The notes under the pieces are model-generated. The model worked only from the letters and a program-made list of their open reading frames with translations. It made no database searches and had not been told where the DNA came from. From contig NZ_JAGGQW010000020.1 in NCBI RefSeq assembly GCF_018613065.1, positions 1 to 64,000 of the forward strand: 64,000 nt of DNA. The letters run 5' to 3'. Position numbers and translations under genes: made by a program. Positions 54,579-63,487 of this stretch are shown piece after piece. Origin of the DNA: Bacillus sp. ISL-7 (GTDB taxonomy: Bacteria; Bacillota; Bacilli; Bacillales_B; DSM-18226). Position 1 is the stretch's first letter; the number at the start of each line of letters is the position of its first letter.

Positions 54579-54613
54579 AAAGAGAGAGGAGCATTAACTT
54601 CTCTCTTTTTATT
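54579..54613 (+). terminator. Terminator after ltaS
   Basis: AAAGAGAGAGG and CTTCTCTCTTT pair with one mismatch, followed by TTATTTTG. Confidence 0.82.
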
Positions 54614-54656
54614 TTGTTACAATAGATAAAGTAAATAATTTAAAGGGGCACTATCT

Positions 54657-55559
54657 ATGAACAACAGAATTCTCCAATTGATAATATCGTTTATCGTAAT
54701 TATTCCTTTCATTCTCTCAGGGTGTTCTAGTAGCGAACCGTCTAAGCAGAAAAGTGACTCTAAAACTTCCTCTGTTGTAAAAAACAATGAAGTTCATACG
54801 AATGAAACGAGCGATTCAAAGACACCTTCACTCTCTCAAACAGAAGTACCTCAATCGAAAACCGGTAATAAGAAATTACTTCCCGCAACTATCGTCAAGA
54901 ATGTCGATGGTGATACTATTAATGTTAACCTTAATGGGAAGATAGAAAAGGTAAGAATGCTCTGTGTGGATACACCTGAAACACATCATCCCCGCTTAGG
55001 GGTACAGCCATTTGGACCAGAAGCCTCCGAGTATACAAAGGAAATTCTCTCCGTTGGTACTAAAGTTGAAATTGAACCTGGAATCGGAGACGGACGTGAT
55101 AAATATGGGCGCCTACTTGCCTATATTTATGTTAATGGAAAAATGTTTAATGAAATGCTGTTGGAAAAAGGCCTTGCTCGTGTGGCCTATATTTATGCTC
55201 CGAACACCCAATATGTTGATGAATTTTATGCGATTCAAAAGAAAGCACAAGAAAAAGGTGTAGGAATCTGGTCGATTGAAAATTATGCTCAAGAGGATGG
55301 GTATAATACTGAAAATGTCAAAGAAACGGAAGAAAAAGGTACAAATTCAAAAGCATCTTCAGGGAACAACTATCAAAATAACCCAAGTGATGATCAAGAA
55401 TCAAACTTAGATTGCAAAGGGAAGATCAAAGGGAATGCAAATTCTCATATCTATCATGTACCCGGCGGTAGTTTTTACGACTCCACCGCCGACAACATTG
55501 TTTGGTTTTGTTCAGAAAAAGAAGCGCAGGATGAAGGGTACAGAAAGTCAAAACGCTAA
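54657..55559 (+). CDS. Thermonuclease (SNase) family lipoprotein
   Basis: This 300-residue protein has a lipoprotein signal ending LSGCSSS, a Ser/Lys-rich linker (to residue 75) and a staphylococcal-nuclease domain (about 78-210). The active-site elements VDGDTI, VRMLCVDTPE and DKYGRLLAYIYVNGKMFNEM supply the calcium Asp, Arg/Glu and second Arg. A second linker leads to a C-terminal module with GNANSHIYHVPGGSFYD and NIVWFCSEKEAQDEGYRKS, found in other secreted nucleases. It resembles YncB and is likely extracellular and membrane-tethered. Confidence 0.9.
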   Translation: MNNRILQLIISFIVIIPFILSGCSSSEPSKQKSDSKTSSVVKNNEVHTNETSDSKTPSLSQTEVPQSKTGNKKLLPATIVKNVDGDTINVNLNGKIEKVRMLCVDTPETHHPRLGVQPFGPEASEYTKEILSVGTKVEIEPGIGDGRDKYGRLLAYIYVNGKMFNEMLLEKGLARVAYIYAPNTQYVDEFYAIQKKAQEKGVGIWSIENYAQEDGYNTENVKETEEKGTNSKASSGNNYQNNPSDDQESNLDCKGKIKGNANSHIYHVPGGSFYDSTADNIVWFCSEKEAQDEGYRKSKR

Positions 55560-55689
55560 TATCATATGTTTAAAAGACGGCGGGCCTTCAAATGCCTTCT
55601 GTTTTTTTTTTATAAAAAAATAGCCATGTACCATTTGTTATCATATAATAAATGAAAAATATTATTATGAAAAAGTTAGGAGAGATCGC

Positions 55690-56202
55690 ATGAGAGACGT
55701 TACCTTATTGAATATATTTGAACATCATATTGCCCAAAAATATTTGAACCGTTCTGGTCTTGCCCATGCGATTGCTGTAGCCTACCATGCCTTTCAATTA
55801 GGGAAGGAGCATCAACTGGATGTTGACATTGCTGCAAAAGCTGGGCTCCTCCATGACATGGGGCATTATACATGGTATAAAAATGGAAAATGGGATTATG
55901 ACTTATACAAGCAAAATGACATTCACCCAATTAAAGGGGCTGAGCGGGCTCACAAGCTCCTGATTCGTCTTGGTGAAAATCCAATCAAAGCTAAGACGAT
56001 TGCACTCGCCATTTTATTTCATACTGACTCCTTTCTACCATCAAACGATATTGTCCGGACACCATTACAACAAATTGTTAAATGGGCCGATGAAAAGGAT
56101 GAGGAAGAAGGCGGCATGCACCATTACCGAACCATTGAATATGAACGTGCAAAACAAAGCATAATCCGCCTAGACGAATGGATCGACAAAAAAGGTGAAT
56201 AA
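55690..56202 (+). CDS. HD domain hydrolase
   Basis: This 170-residue HD-superfamily phosphohydrolase has the metal ligands in LAHAIAVAYHA (first His), LLHDMGHYTW (His-Asp) and a late HTDSF plus KWADEKDEEE. Members cleave nucleotides or phosphate esters; the substrate here is unknown. TTAGGAGAGAT precedes the ATG. It is monocistronic with a strong terminator. Confidence 0.85.
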   Translation: MRDVTLLNIFEHHIAQKYLNRSGLAHAIAVAYHAFQLGKEHQLDVDIAAKAGLLHDMGHYTWYKNGKWDYDLYKQNDIHPIKGAERAHKLLIRLGENPIKAKTIALAILFHTDSFLPSNDIVRTPLQQIVKWADEKDEEEGGMHHYRTIEYERAKQSIIRLDEWIDKKGE

Positions 56203-56206
56203 AGAT

Positions 56207-56236
56207 AAGGCGGTGCAAATGCACCGCCTTTGTTTA
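56207..56236. terminator. Bidirectional terminator
   Basis: AAGGCGGTGC-AAAT-GCACCGCCTT is a perfect 10-bp stem, followed by TGTTT, between convergent genes. Confidence 0.88.
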
Positions 56237-56242
56237 ATTAAA

Positions 56243-56719
56243 TTACTTCCTAGTAAAGCCTTCTTCTTGCAAAAACGCCTCTGCTTCCTCATAGGTATCA
56301 AAGGTAGCATCAAGATTTAACCCAAAATAGATATTCCAGGATTCATTTTCTTCAACTAGAATCAGGACATTATTTTCACTATCCACCCAACGCTCCTCTT
56401 TTGAATTTCCAATAATAGCTTCTTCAGCAGCCGTTTTTTCGACTGATGATAGGGATTGAATCGATTGTTTTAACAATTTACGGAGTTGGTCTTCGGAGAA
56501 ATCACGGATATTGACCATTCCTTTTTCATCCGTATCATAATTGTCCAGCTGTCCAGCATAAACAAATCCATTCCCATTTGGGTGTAAGTGATAAACAATG
56601 TTTTTCTTATCAGAGATACTGCCTTCGAACTGAAAATTGACTCGTCCAAGTGAAACATTCTTTCGTTCTAACTCTGAAAATGATTCGATAATCGCTAATT
56701 TTTCATTATATGTAAGCAT
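56243..56719 (-). CDS. Uncharacterised 158-residue cytosolic protein
   Basis: The protein starts MLTYNEKLAIIESFSELERK and has a middle section GRVNFQFEGSISDKKNIVYH followed by GNGFVYAGQL. It ends in WNIYFGLNLDATFDTYEEAE. It has no membrane segment or signal. The strand-rich core and helical ends suggest a single compact domain. A GGAGG-like site precedes the ATG. I do not recognise the family. Confidence 0.75.
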   Translation of the reverse strand: MLTYNEKLAIIESFSELERKNVSLGRVNFQFEGSISDKKNIVYHLHPNGNGFVYAGQLDNYDTDEKGMVNIRDFSEDQLRKLLKQSIQSLSSVEKTAAEEAIIGNSKEERWVDSENNVLILVEENESWNIYFGLNLDATFDTYEEAEAFLQEEGFTRK

Positions 56720-56915
56720 AGTTTCCTCCGTCTATTTAAGTAAATCCTCTTACATCATACAGATATTTTACCCAAACGTAAAATCTTTAAAAAAAGAGTT
56801 GCAGAGTTCATGTTTTTTTGAGAATATATTGAAAATATTGTGTAATGGTGTAAAATTACACTATAGAGGAAAATTTTGTATGTTTGCCATTTTGGTATGA
56901 TTGTGGGGAGATTTC

Positions 56916-59900
56916 ATGGATTTGAATATGAGAGAAGAACAGAGGAAAATTTTTAGAAAAGAGTTATTCACTTTACGTGAAGAAGGGTACCTTTCTGAGG
57001 CAATTGTCGACACCGTAGCAAGGGCACATTATCAATATCATATGGATTTATTAGAAATGGAGGCAAAACCCCCATCCACTGAAAATAATACGCCAATTAA
57101 AAAAGCTGCACCGCCAAAACCGCAAAAATTGAAAAAAACGTTAACACCAGAAGAAATCCGTGAAAGGAATATTACCTGGTTATTAAACATTGGGGTAATC
57201 TTTTTATTAATAGGTGGATTGTTTGTTGCGACGAGCAATTGGGAATCATTGACAAGTTTCATGAAAAGTGGATCAATAGCAATTGTTGCCCTATTATTTT
57301 ACGGTATTGCTTTTTTAACGAAGAAAATATTAAAAATTGAAAAGACAGCCTTTGCCTTAATTGTTCTTGGAAGTTTGTTTTTGCCAATTTTTATCCTATC
57401 GCTTGGATGGTTTGGGTTATTAGGACCATATTTATCAATATCAGGGGAGGGACGTTATCTACTCGGAACGCTCGGGAGTTTGCTGCCAATTATTGTTTAC
57501 TATTTATTTGCAAAGAACTTAGTTTCTAGATTATTTGTTTGGTTTACCTATGTCTCAATAAGCATAGGAACTGCCTTTCTTTTAGCCAGCTTCCATCTAA
57601 AAAATGATTTCTTTTACCTAGGTTTAATGGTTTTTAATGCTATCTTTATTTTTGTATATCATCAGTTAAAACACAAGGATTCATTCAAATTATTTACGAA
57701 TGAATTTATTCCGTACGTCCAAGTAAATCTAGTTCTTTGTACCTTATTTATGCTTTTTTTATACGATAATGAGGTCTTATACAGCTTCAACCTGCTGTTA
57801 ACAGCGATTATTTATTTATCAATGATGTATGTGAGCGGTCGAAAAGAATATCATTTCATTTTTAGCGTCATGATCGTTTATGGTGCTTATCAGTTAATTG
57901 AGCATAGCTTCCTCGTTAGTTTTGGGGAGATTGTATATGCTTTTATCGGATTTGGGATTGTATTCGTTCCAAAGGCTTTGGATGATAAATTCACATTAAA
58001 TAAAGCCTTCCAATATACAAGTGCTGTTATCTCAGGTTTAGCGTTTATTTACATTAGCCTGGAGGGAATTCTCCTTCGTGCAGGCAATCCATCGATTGTG
58101 CTTATGCTTGCTTATTTTATCATTGCAGTTAACTTTATTTATTTATCCTCACAGGGTTCTAGACGATTATTTCCTTATTTAAGCGCAGTTTTTGCAGCTT
58201 CTGGCATTTATGAAACGATTGCATTAGTAAGCCAGCCTTTCGATATGGTCAATTTTTCTCTTCAGTTGTCTCTAGCCGGTTTTATCCTATATTTTGGGTT
58301 AGGCATTGCGCTACTTTCAAAGTACGTAAAGGTCATTCAGACTGCCTCCAGAGATGTCAGCTTATCGATAATGGTGCTGGCAATTTTGTCTGCAATTTCT
58401 TGGTTATTATGGTGGGAACTAGGCGTTATGTTATTACTATTGGTGGTTGCTGCCTTTCTATTGTATAAGAAGGAACCACGGATTTATCTTCAGGGGGCCG
58501 CTTTATGGAGTATTCCTGGTTTACTTGGTCTTTCCATCGTAGCTTTCGGAGAAGAAATTAATACAAATATTTCTGTTTATCTTAATGAATATGGTTATGC
58601 AATAAATTTTGCGGCTGGGGCAATCATGGTTTTATTATTTAGTTTTGTATGGAAAAAAGTTGGGGAAAAGGAATTAGGTATTATATCGGTATATACCTCA
58701 CAGGTACTCTATACATTTGCCATTTTCCACGCTTTGCTAAGTCCGATTAACCATTTATGGGTTCAGCCGCTTGTTTTGTTGGTTGGAATCGGTATGTATT
58801 TTTATTTATATAAAAAAGTTGGTACGAAGTGGGTCCCTTTTATTGTAAGTATCTCAGTACTGCTTACGTATTTTTCGATTATCCAATCTACTACGCTTAA
58901 ATTTTCATTAAGTCATACAATTAATTCACTAATTGCTTCAACAAGTGCAGTGGTCATGCTTCTAATCGCTTATCTCAGTCAGAAAAATGACTTGAATCTT
59001 TCCATTGCCTTTGCCTGGGTTGGACACAGCATTTATCCACTAGTGCTATTCTTCACATGGTTTGCATATCAGTCAGACTCGATTTATAGCTTTATCTTGG
59101 CAGTGTTTGTATATGCTTTTAGTACAAAGTTTACTAAGGTAGAATGGAAGATAAAAGTTTTTCTTTATGGGAGCTTTACGTCCTTCTACTTTATTGTTTC
59201 AACTGGGTTAGATCAATTAATCAATCGATATTTTGGAAACTATGAATTTCCAATCACTAGCGGTTTCATTCTTCTATTTGGATTTTTCGCTAAGGATGAA
59301 TTTAAGAAACGGACAGCTTATTATTTCGTCCCATTTTCAACAATCGGAATTGTGTTTACATTAATTACCTATCCGTTTGATTTGCTGCCGTATCTTGTTA
59401 CGCTTGCCTATATTGTTGGGACACTGTTTTATATGCATAAAATCAAATGGGATCTTCTAGGGGTCATCCTATTATTCTTAGCATTTATTGCAACGATTGA
59501 ATACTCTTATCTTAGTGAATTAGATGAACTCGATAAAATCCTTCTGTCTGGTGGCTTAGGGATTGTTCTGTTGATTATTGGCCAATTCGTTTATAACAAG
59601 CTAGTTGAATATGGACCGAATATTCAGCAAACAAAATTCGATGGATTTACGCTAGTTTCATTCATGTTTTTCGTTCTTATGTACAGTTTCGAGAATCAAT
59701 ACATCTGGTGTCAGGCACTGCCAGGAGTGCTTATTTCAGCTTCCTTTTTGCTGCAAAGGAAAAGGGTTTCTGCAAGGTTCTCTGTCCTTTTGACAATACT
59801 TGGTGGAGCCTATTTGTTACAACCATACTATTCCATAATGGCTATGCTTCATATTCCGTCATTATGGGAACGTGAAGTGATTGTCCTTCCGTTTATAATT

Positions 59901-60323
59901 CTAATCATTTTCATTCGACGTTGTTTAAAGGGAAGGTATTCTGATATAACGAAGGCTGTTCAATGGGGAGTCCTAATAATCGTATCCCTATTATTAATCC
60001 AAGATGGCTTAGCAAGCAGCACGATTTATGATGCAATTATTTTAGGAACACTCTCATTGTTAGCGATGATGGCAGGTATGCTCCTGCAAATTAAATCCTA
60101 TTTCTTTGTTGGGGCAGGTGTATTATTATTAAATGTCTTCCTGCAAACTAGACCATACTGGGGGAATTTGCCATGGTGGTTCTATTTATTAATTGCTGGT
60201 CTTATCTTGATTACAGTAGCAAGCTTTAATGAATGGAATAAGCAAAAAGTAAATAAAGGTGAATCGACCTTTATCACCAGTTTCAAGGAAAAAGTAATTG
60301 ATAAAATGAAAAAGTGGGACTAA
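56916..60323 (+). CDS. Very large polytopic membrane protein (DUF2157/SCO7613-like)
   Basis: The 1135-residue protein starts with about 85 soluble residues (EEQRKIFRKELFTLREEGYL, then a Pro/Lys linker). About thirty tightly packed hydrophobic helices follow to the C-terminus, which ends in a basic tail. The first helices (NITWLLNIGVIFLLIGGLFV and SLGWFGLLGPYLSISGEG) recall DUF2157 and SCO7613-type proteins. The frame is open from 56901, but ATG 56916 has GGGGAGAT 3 nt upstream. There is no transport signature, and function is unknown. Confidence 0.8.
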   Translation: MDLNMREEQRKIFRKELFTLREEGYLSEAIVDTVARAHYQYHMDLLEMEAKPPSTENNTPIKKAAPPKPQKLKKTLTPEEIRERNITWLLNIGVIFLLIGGLFVATSNWESLTSFMKSGSIAIVALLFYGIAFLTKKILKIEKTAFALIVLGSLFLPIFILSLGWFGLLGPYLSISGEGRYLLGTLGSLLPIIVYYLFAKNLVSRLFVWFTYVSISIGTAFLLASFHLKNDFFYLGLMVFNAIFIFVYHQLKHKDSFKLFTNEFIPYVQVNLVLCTLFMLFLYDNEVLYSFNLLLTAIIYLSMMYVSGRKEYHFIFSVMIVYGAYQLIEHSFLVSFGEIVYAFIGFGIVFVPKALDDKFTLNKAFQYTSAVISGLAFIYISLEGILLRAGNPSIVLMLAYFIIAVNFIYLSSQGSRRLFPYLSAVFAASGIYETIALVSQPFDMVNFSLQLSLAGFILYFGLGIALLSKYVKVIQTASRDVSLSIMVLAILSAISWLLWWELGVMLLLLVVAAFLLYKKEPRIYLQGAALWSIPGLLGLSIVAFGEEINTNISVYLNEYGYAINFAAGAIMVLLFSFVWKKVGEKELGIISVYTSQVLYTFAIFHALLSPINHLWVQPLVLLVGIGMYFYLYKKVGTKWVPFIVSISVLLTYFSIIQSTTLKFSLSHTINSLIASTSAVVMLLIAYLSQKNDLNLSIAFAWVGHSIYPLVLFFTWFAYQSDSIYSFILAVFVYAFSTKFTKVEWKIKVFLYGSFTSFYFIVSTGLDQLINRYFGNYEFPITSGFILLFGFFAKDEFKKRTAYYFVPFSTIGIVFTLITYPFDLLPYLVTLAYIVGTLFYMHKIKWDLLGVILLFLAFIATIEYSYLSELDELDKILLSGGLGIVLLIIGQFVYNKLVEYGPNIQQTKFDGFTLVSFMFFVLMYSFENQYIWCQALPGVLISASFLLQRKRVSARFSVLLTILGGAYLLQPYYSIMAMLHIPSLWEREVIVLPFIILIIFIRRCLKGRYSDITKAVQWGVLIIVSLLLIQDGLASSTIYDAIILGTLSLLAMMAGMLLQIKSYFFVGAGVLLLNVFLQTRPYWGNLPWWFYLLIAGLILITVASFNEWNKQKVNKGESTFITSFKEKVIDKMKKWD

Positions 60324-60354
60324 CCGTGGAAAGACCGCCTGCAATTAATTCTCA

Positions 60355-60383
60355 TTGAATAAAAACATAAAGTTTGTTATAAT
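60355..60383 (+). promoter_or_regulatory. Promoter of the antiporter leader
   Basis: TTGAAT (60355-60360), a 17-bp spacer and TATAAT (60378-60383) form a strong SigA promoter; transcription should start near 60390. Confidence 0.85.
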
Positions 60384-60389
60384 AGTAAT

Positions 60390-60471
60390 AATTAAATAAA
60401 TCATTTATTGTTTTTGGAGGAGCCTGTCACCAAGGGATATCTATGTCCCGTGGTTGACAGGCTTTTTTTGT
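60390..60471 (+). ncRNA. Leader RNA ending in a strong terminator upstream of the antiporter
   Basis: From the predicted start near 60390, the RNA runs about 80 nt to a long stem. AGCCTGTCA (60421-60429) pairs with TGACAGGCT (60455-60463), with an inner GGGATA/TGTCCC pairing, followed by TTTTTTTG. The CPA2 antiporter gene begins 70 bp further on without another clear promoter. This suggests an attenuator or riboswitch-like control, or a small RNA. The class is not one I recognise. Confidence 0.6.
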
Positions 60472-60538
60472 TTTCTACAAAAAGGGTCTGATTTTTATAA
60501 AGCAGGCCCTTTAATTTTTTACAAGGAAAGGTGATTGG

Positions 60539-61717
60539 ATGGAATTAATTTTTGAATTAGCGGTTATTTTATTTGCATCTAAAATTGCTGGGGATATCTG
60601 CGTTAAATTGGGTCAGCCCTCGGTTCTAGGGAAGTTGTTAATAGGGGTCATTTTAGGTCCAGCTGTGTTAGGCCTCGTTTCAGATACGAAAACATTGGCG
60701 GACCTAAGCCAAATTGGTGTCATCTTGTTAATGTTTATAGCAGGTATGGAGACTGATTTAAATGAATTTAAACGAACGTGGAAGGCATCAACCTTTGTTG
60801 GAATCAGTGGAATCATTGTTCCTTTAGTTTCAGGTTACTTAGCAGGAATTTTGATGAATATGACAACATTTGAAGCCTTATTTTTAGGATTATTACTTTC
60901 TGCAACAAGTGTAAGTATTTCCGTTCAAGCACTTAAAGAGTTAAATAAGATGAAATCTAAAGAAGGGACCGCGATTTTAGGGGCTGCCGTCATTGATGAT
61001 GTTCTTGTGATTATCGCCCTGGCCTTTTTAATGAGTATGGCCGGTGGAGAAGTTAATTTAAGCATGATGATTATTAAAAAGGTCCTCTTTTTCATGAGTG
61101 CTATTTTAGTAGCTTGGAAGGTGGTTCCATGGGTTTTAAAGAAATTTGCCCCATTAAAAGTCACAGAGCCGCTCGTCACGGGTGCATTAATCATTTGCTT
61201 CATGTTTGCCTATGTAGCCGAAATAACAGGTGTTGCGGCGATTATAGGGGCGTACATCGCTGGGGTAGCTATTAGTCAAACTGAATATAAATTTAAAATA
61301 TTTGAGAAAGTGGAAACAATCAGCTATTCCATTTTTGTACCTATATTTTTTACCTCGATAGGGGTAGCAGTTAGCTTTGACGGAATATCGAAAAATTTCG
61401 GGCTAATTATCGGTTTTAGCATCCTAGCCATTTTAACCAAGTTAATCGGTGCTGCAATGGGAGCAAAAATAGCTCATTTTTCCTGGAAGAGTTCACTTGG
61501 AATTGGAGCTGCTATGGTTTCACGTGGAGAGGTTGCCTTAATTATTGCCTCGATTGGTATGGAGACAAAATTAATCAGTCAGGAATTATTTGCTGTTTTA
61601 GTGGTAGTAGTACTAGTTACTACCATTGTTACACCCCCAATGATGAAGTATTTTTTCAGCGAAGGTAATAAACAAACAGAAATCAAAAAAACAGTATTTA
61701 GTAAAGTGGAAATTTAG
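60539..61717 (+). CDS. CPA2 family cation/proton antiporter (NapA/GerN-like)
   Basis: This 392-residue antiporter has about 12-13 helices. The N-terminus LFASKIAGDICVKLGQPSVL plus GKLLIGVILGPAVLG is typical of CPA2. The Asp-Asp pair in GAAVIDDVLVIIALAF marks an electrogenic Na+/H+-type site, as in NapA and GerN. SRGEVALIIASIGME is the conserved late motif. There is no TrkA-N regulatory domain, so it differs from full Kef proteins. The ion could be sodium or potassium. The upstream leader RNA probably controls it. Confidence 0.88.
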   Translation: MELIFELAVILFASKIAGDICVKLGQPSVLGKLLIGVILGPAVLGLVSDTKTLADLSQIGVILLMFIAGMETDLNEFKRTWKASTFVGISGIIVPLVSGYLAGILMNMTTFEALFLGLLLSATSVSISVQALKELNKMKSKEGTAILGAAVIDDVLVIIALAFLMSMAGGEVNLSMMIIKKVLFFMSAILVAWKVVPWVLKKFAPLKVTEPLVTGALIICFMFAYVAEITGVAAIIGAYIAGVAISQTEYKFKIFEKVETISYSIFVPIFFTSIGVAVSFDGISKNFGLIIGFSILAILTKLIGAAMGAKIAHFSWKSSLGIGAAMVSRGEVALIIASIGMETKLISQELFAVLVVVVLVTTIVTPPMMKYFFSEGNKQTEIKKTVFSKVEI

Positions 61718-61723
61718 TTAATA

Positions 61724-61756
61724 AAATCCAGCCAAATCATATTGGCTGGATTTTTG
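61724..61756 (+). terminator. Terminator after the antiporter
   Basis: AAATCCAGCCAA and TTGGCTGGATTT form a 12-bp stem with a 6-nt loop, ending in TT. Confidence 0.9.
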
Positions 61757-61993
61757 GGTTATTATGAAACTGATTTTAATGTTTTTTCATTCGATTGCTT
61801 CCCAACATTTTTATGCCAATGATTCCTTTTTATGAAAACCAGTGAAATATATCATACTTTCACAATTTATCAACAAATAAGTACTATTCCTTTTCATATT
61901 TTTTTGATTGATTGAGAAAGTACCCCCATTATTTTGGTGGAATAGTCGAATTATCTTTCAAACAAAAAACTTACTAAATTCAGGGGGTTAGAA

Positions 61994-62122
61994 ATGGGAA
62001 CCGTGATCATTGATATCGACAAATTACTAGAAGCAACGTCAAATCTAACATCTGAGAAAAGCAACAATAAAATGAAAAAGGTTGAAATTGACCTCTTACT
62101 TGAAAATACCCGTGATTGGTAA
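61994..62122 (+). CDS. Small hypothetical protein
   Basis: This 42-residue protein reads MGTVIIDIDKLLEATSNLTS, then EKSNNKMKKVEIDLLLENTR, ending DW. A strand-helix start and a second helix are likely. AGGGGG lies 6 nt before the ATG, a very good site, and a terminator follows. Family not recognised. Confidence 0.6.
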   Translation: MGTVIIDIDKLLEATSNLTSEKSNNKMKKVEIDLLLENTRDW

Positions 62123-62150
62123 AAATAATATTATCAAGATAGTTTTCTAG

Positions 62151-62184
62151 AATGCCTTTCATTTATAAGAAGGCATTTTTTGTT
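62151..62184 (+). terminator. Terminator
   Basis: AATGCCTT and AAGGCATT form an 8-bp stem over an 11-nt loop, followed by TTTTGTTG. Confidence 0.82.
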
Positions 62185-62367
62185 GTTTAAAAAGAAAATG
62201 AAGGTTTTTAATAATGTCAAGATTTCCTATTAAATTATGCTGCTTTAAAGCGAAAAAATATTTTACGCATTTCTATTGCTTTTCGTGCAAAAAAATACTA
62301 GAATAATTTTTAATATATTAAATTTTATGAAAATTAGTATTTTATTATTTAAGGGGGATTTAGCTAG

Positions 62368-63366
62368 ATGAAGAAAAAAGTTAAAGTATTGTCGATTGCC
62401 TTAGCAGGAATGATGTTGCTTGCAGGCTGCGGTAGTAAAGACAAAGCAGGGGGTTCTGAAAAAGAAGGAGCGGATAAGGAGTTCAAAGTTGGAATTACCC
62501 AGTTTGCCCCACACCCATCTCTAGACGCTGCGACAGAAGGCTTTAAAAAAGCCTTAAAGGATAAAGGGATTAAGGTAAGCTATGATGAACAAAATGCTCA
62601 GGCAGATATGAACAACACTCAAACAATTGCCAATAATTTTGTCGGTGACAAAGTGGATTTAATTTTTGCTAATGCCACTCCAAGTGCAACGGCAGCATTG
62701 AATGCAACAAAGGATATTCCGATTATCTTTACATCGGTGACAGATCCTGTGGGAGCAGGTTTGGTAGAGGCTTTTGATAAACCAGGGAAAAACATTACAG
62801 GTACAACCGATAACCATCCAGAAGCAACGAAAAAAACAATTAGCTTTATTACAGACGAAGTGAAAGCAAAAAATATTGGTGTGATCTATAACTCTGGTGA
62901 ACAAAATTCAGTGGTTCAGGTGAAAGAAGTTAAGAAAATTGCTGAAGAGAAGGGTGCTAAACTTGTTGAAGTATCTGTTTCAACTACAGCAGAAGTGAAG
63001 CAGGCAGCTGAATCATTAGTTGGCCGTGTTGACGCGATTTATGTTCCAACTGACAATACCGTAGTTACTGCTCTTGATACGGTTATTGCCGTTGCAAACA
63101 GCAAAAAAATTCCACTTTTCGTTGGTGAACTTGATTCCATGAAAAAAGGAGCCGTTGCTGCCAGCGGGTTCAGCTATTTCGATCTTGGCTATCAATCTGG
63201 TTTAATGGCTGCTGATATTTTAAGCGGGAAGAAGAAGGTATCTGAAATTCCAGTAGAACTTCCAAACAGTTTAAAGCTTGTCATTAATACCAAGGCTGCT
63301 GAAGCTCAAGGCTTAACAGTAAATGATGCTTGGAAAAGTTTAGGCGAGTTTTTCGAAGGTAAATAA
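62368..63366 (+). CDS. ABC transporter substrate-binding lipoprotein (TrpX/PF04392 type)
   Basis: This 332-residue lipoprotein signal ends LLAGCGSKD. The mature part is a two-lobed binding protein of the YtrpX-type family, with VGITQFAPHPSLDAATEGFK, LIFANATPSATAALNATKDI, IIFTSVTDPVGAGLVE, VGELDSMKKGAVAA and YFDLGYQSG. Relatives import tryptophan, tyrosine or other small molecules. The permease follows after a hairpin. Unlike trpE there is no T-box upstream, so tryptophan as substrate is not supported by regulation. Confidence 0.88.
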   Translation: MKKKVKVLSIALAGMMLLAGCGSKDKAGGSEKEGADKEFKVGITQFAPHPSLDAATEGFKKALKDKGIKVSYDEQNAQADMNNTQTIANNFVGDKVDLIFANATPSATAALNATKDIPIIFTSVTDPVGAGLVEAFDKPGKNITGTTDNHPEATKKTISFITDEVKAKNIGVIYNSGEQNSVVQVKEVKKIAEEKGAKLVEVSVSTTAEVKQAAESLVGRVDAIYVPTDNTVVTALDTVIAVANSKKIPLFVGELDSMKKGAVAASGFSYFDLGYQSGLMAADILSGKKKVSEIPVELPNSLKLVINTKAAEAQGLTVNDAWKSLGEFFEGK

Positions 63367-63378
63367 AATTATATTTTT

Positions 63379-63414
63379 CATGGATGGAGCCTTCATTTGA
63401 AGGCTCCATCCATG
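63379..63414 (+). other. Perfect 16-bp stem-loop between binding protein and permease genes
   Basis: CATGGATGGAGCCTTC and GAAGGCTCCATCCATG with a 4-nt loop. There is no T tract, so it probably stabilises the binding-protein mRNA 3' end or dampens read-through, giving more binding protein than permease. Confidence 0.75.
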
Positions 63415-63487
63415 AACCAAACATTAGCTTGAAATAGGTTATTGCATCTTAGAGCAGGCTTAATGATTTAAAGAAAGGATGATCTCA

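Noticed and set aside
55560..55625. Terminator after the thermonuclease gene
   Set aside because: A long T run is present, but I found no convincing stem before it.
62184..62367. T-box before the TrpX-type binding protein
   Set aside because: No T-box core, specifier or terminator stem is present.
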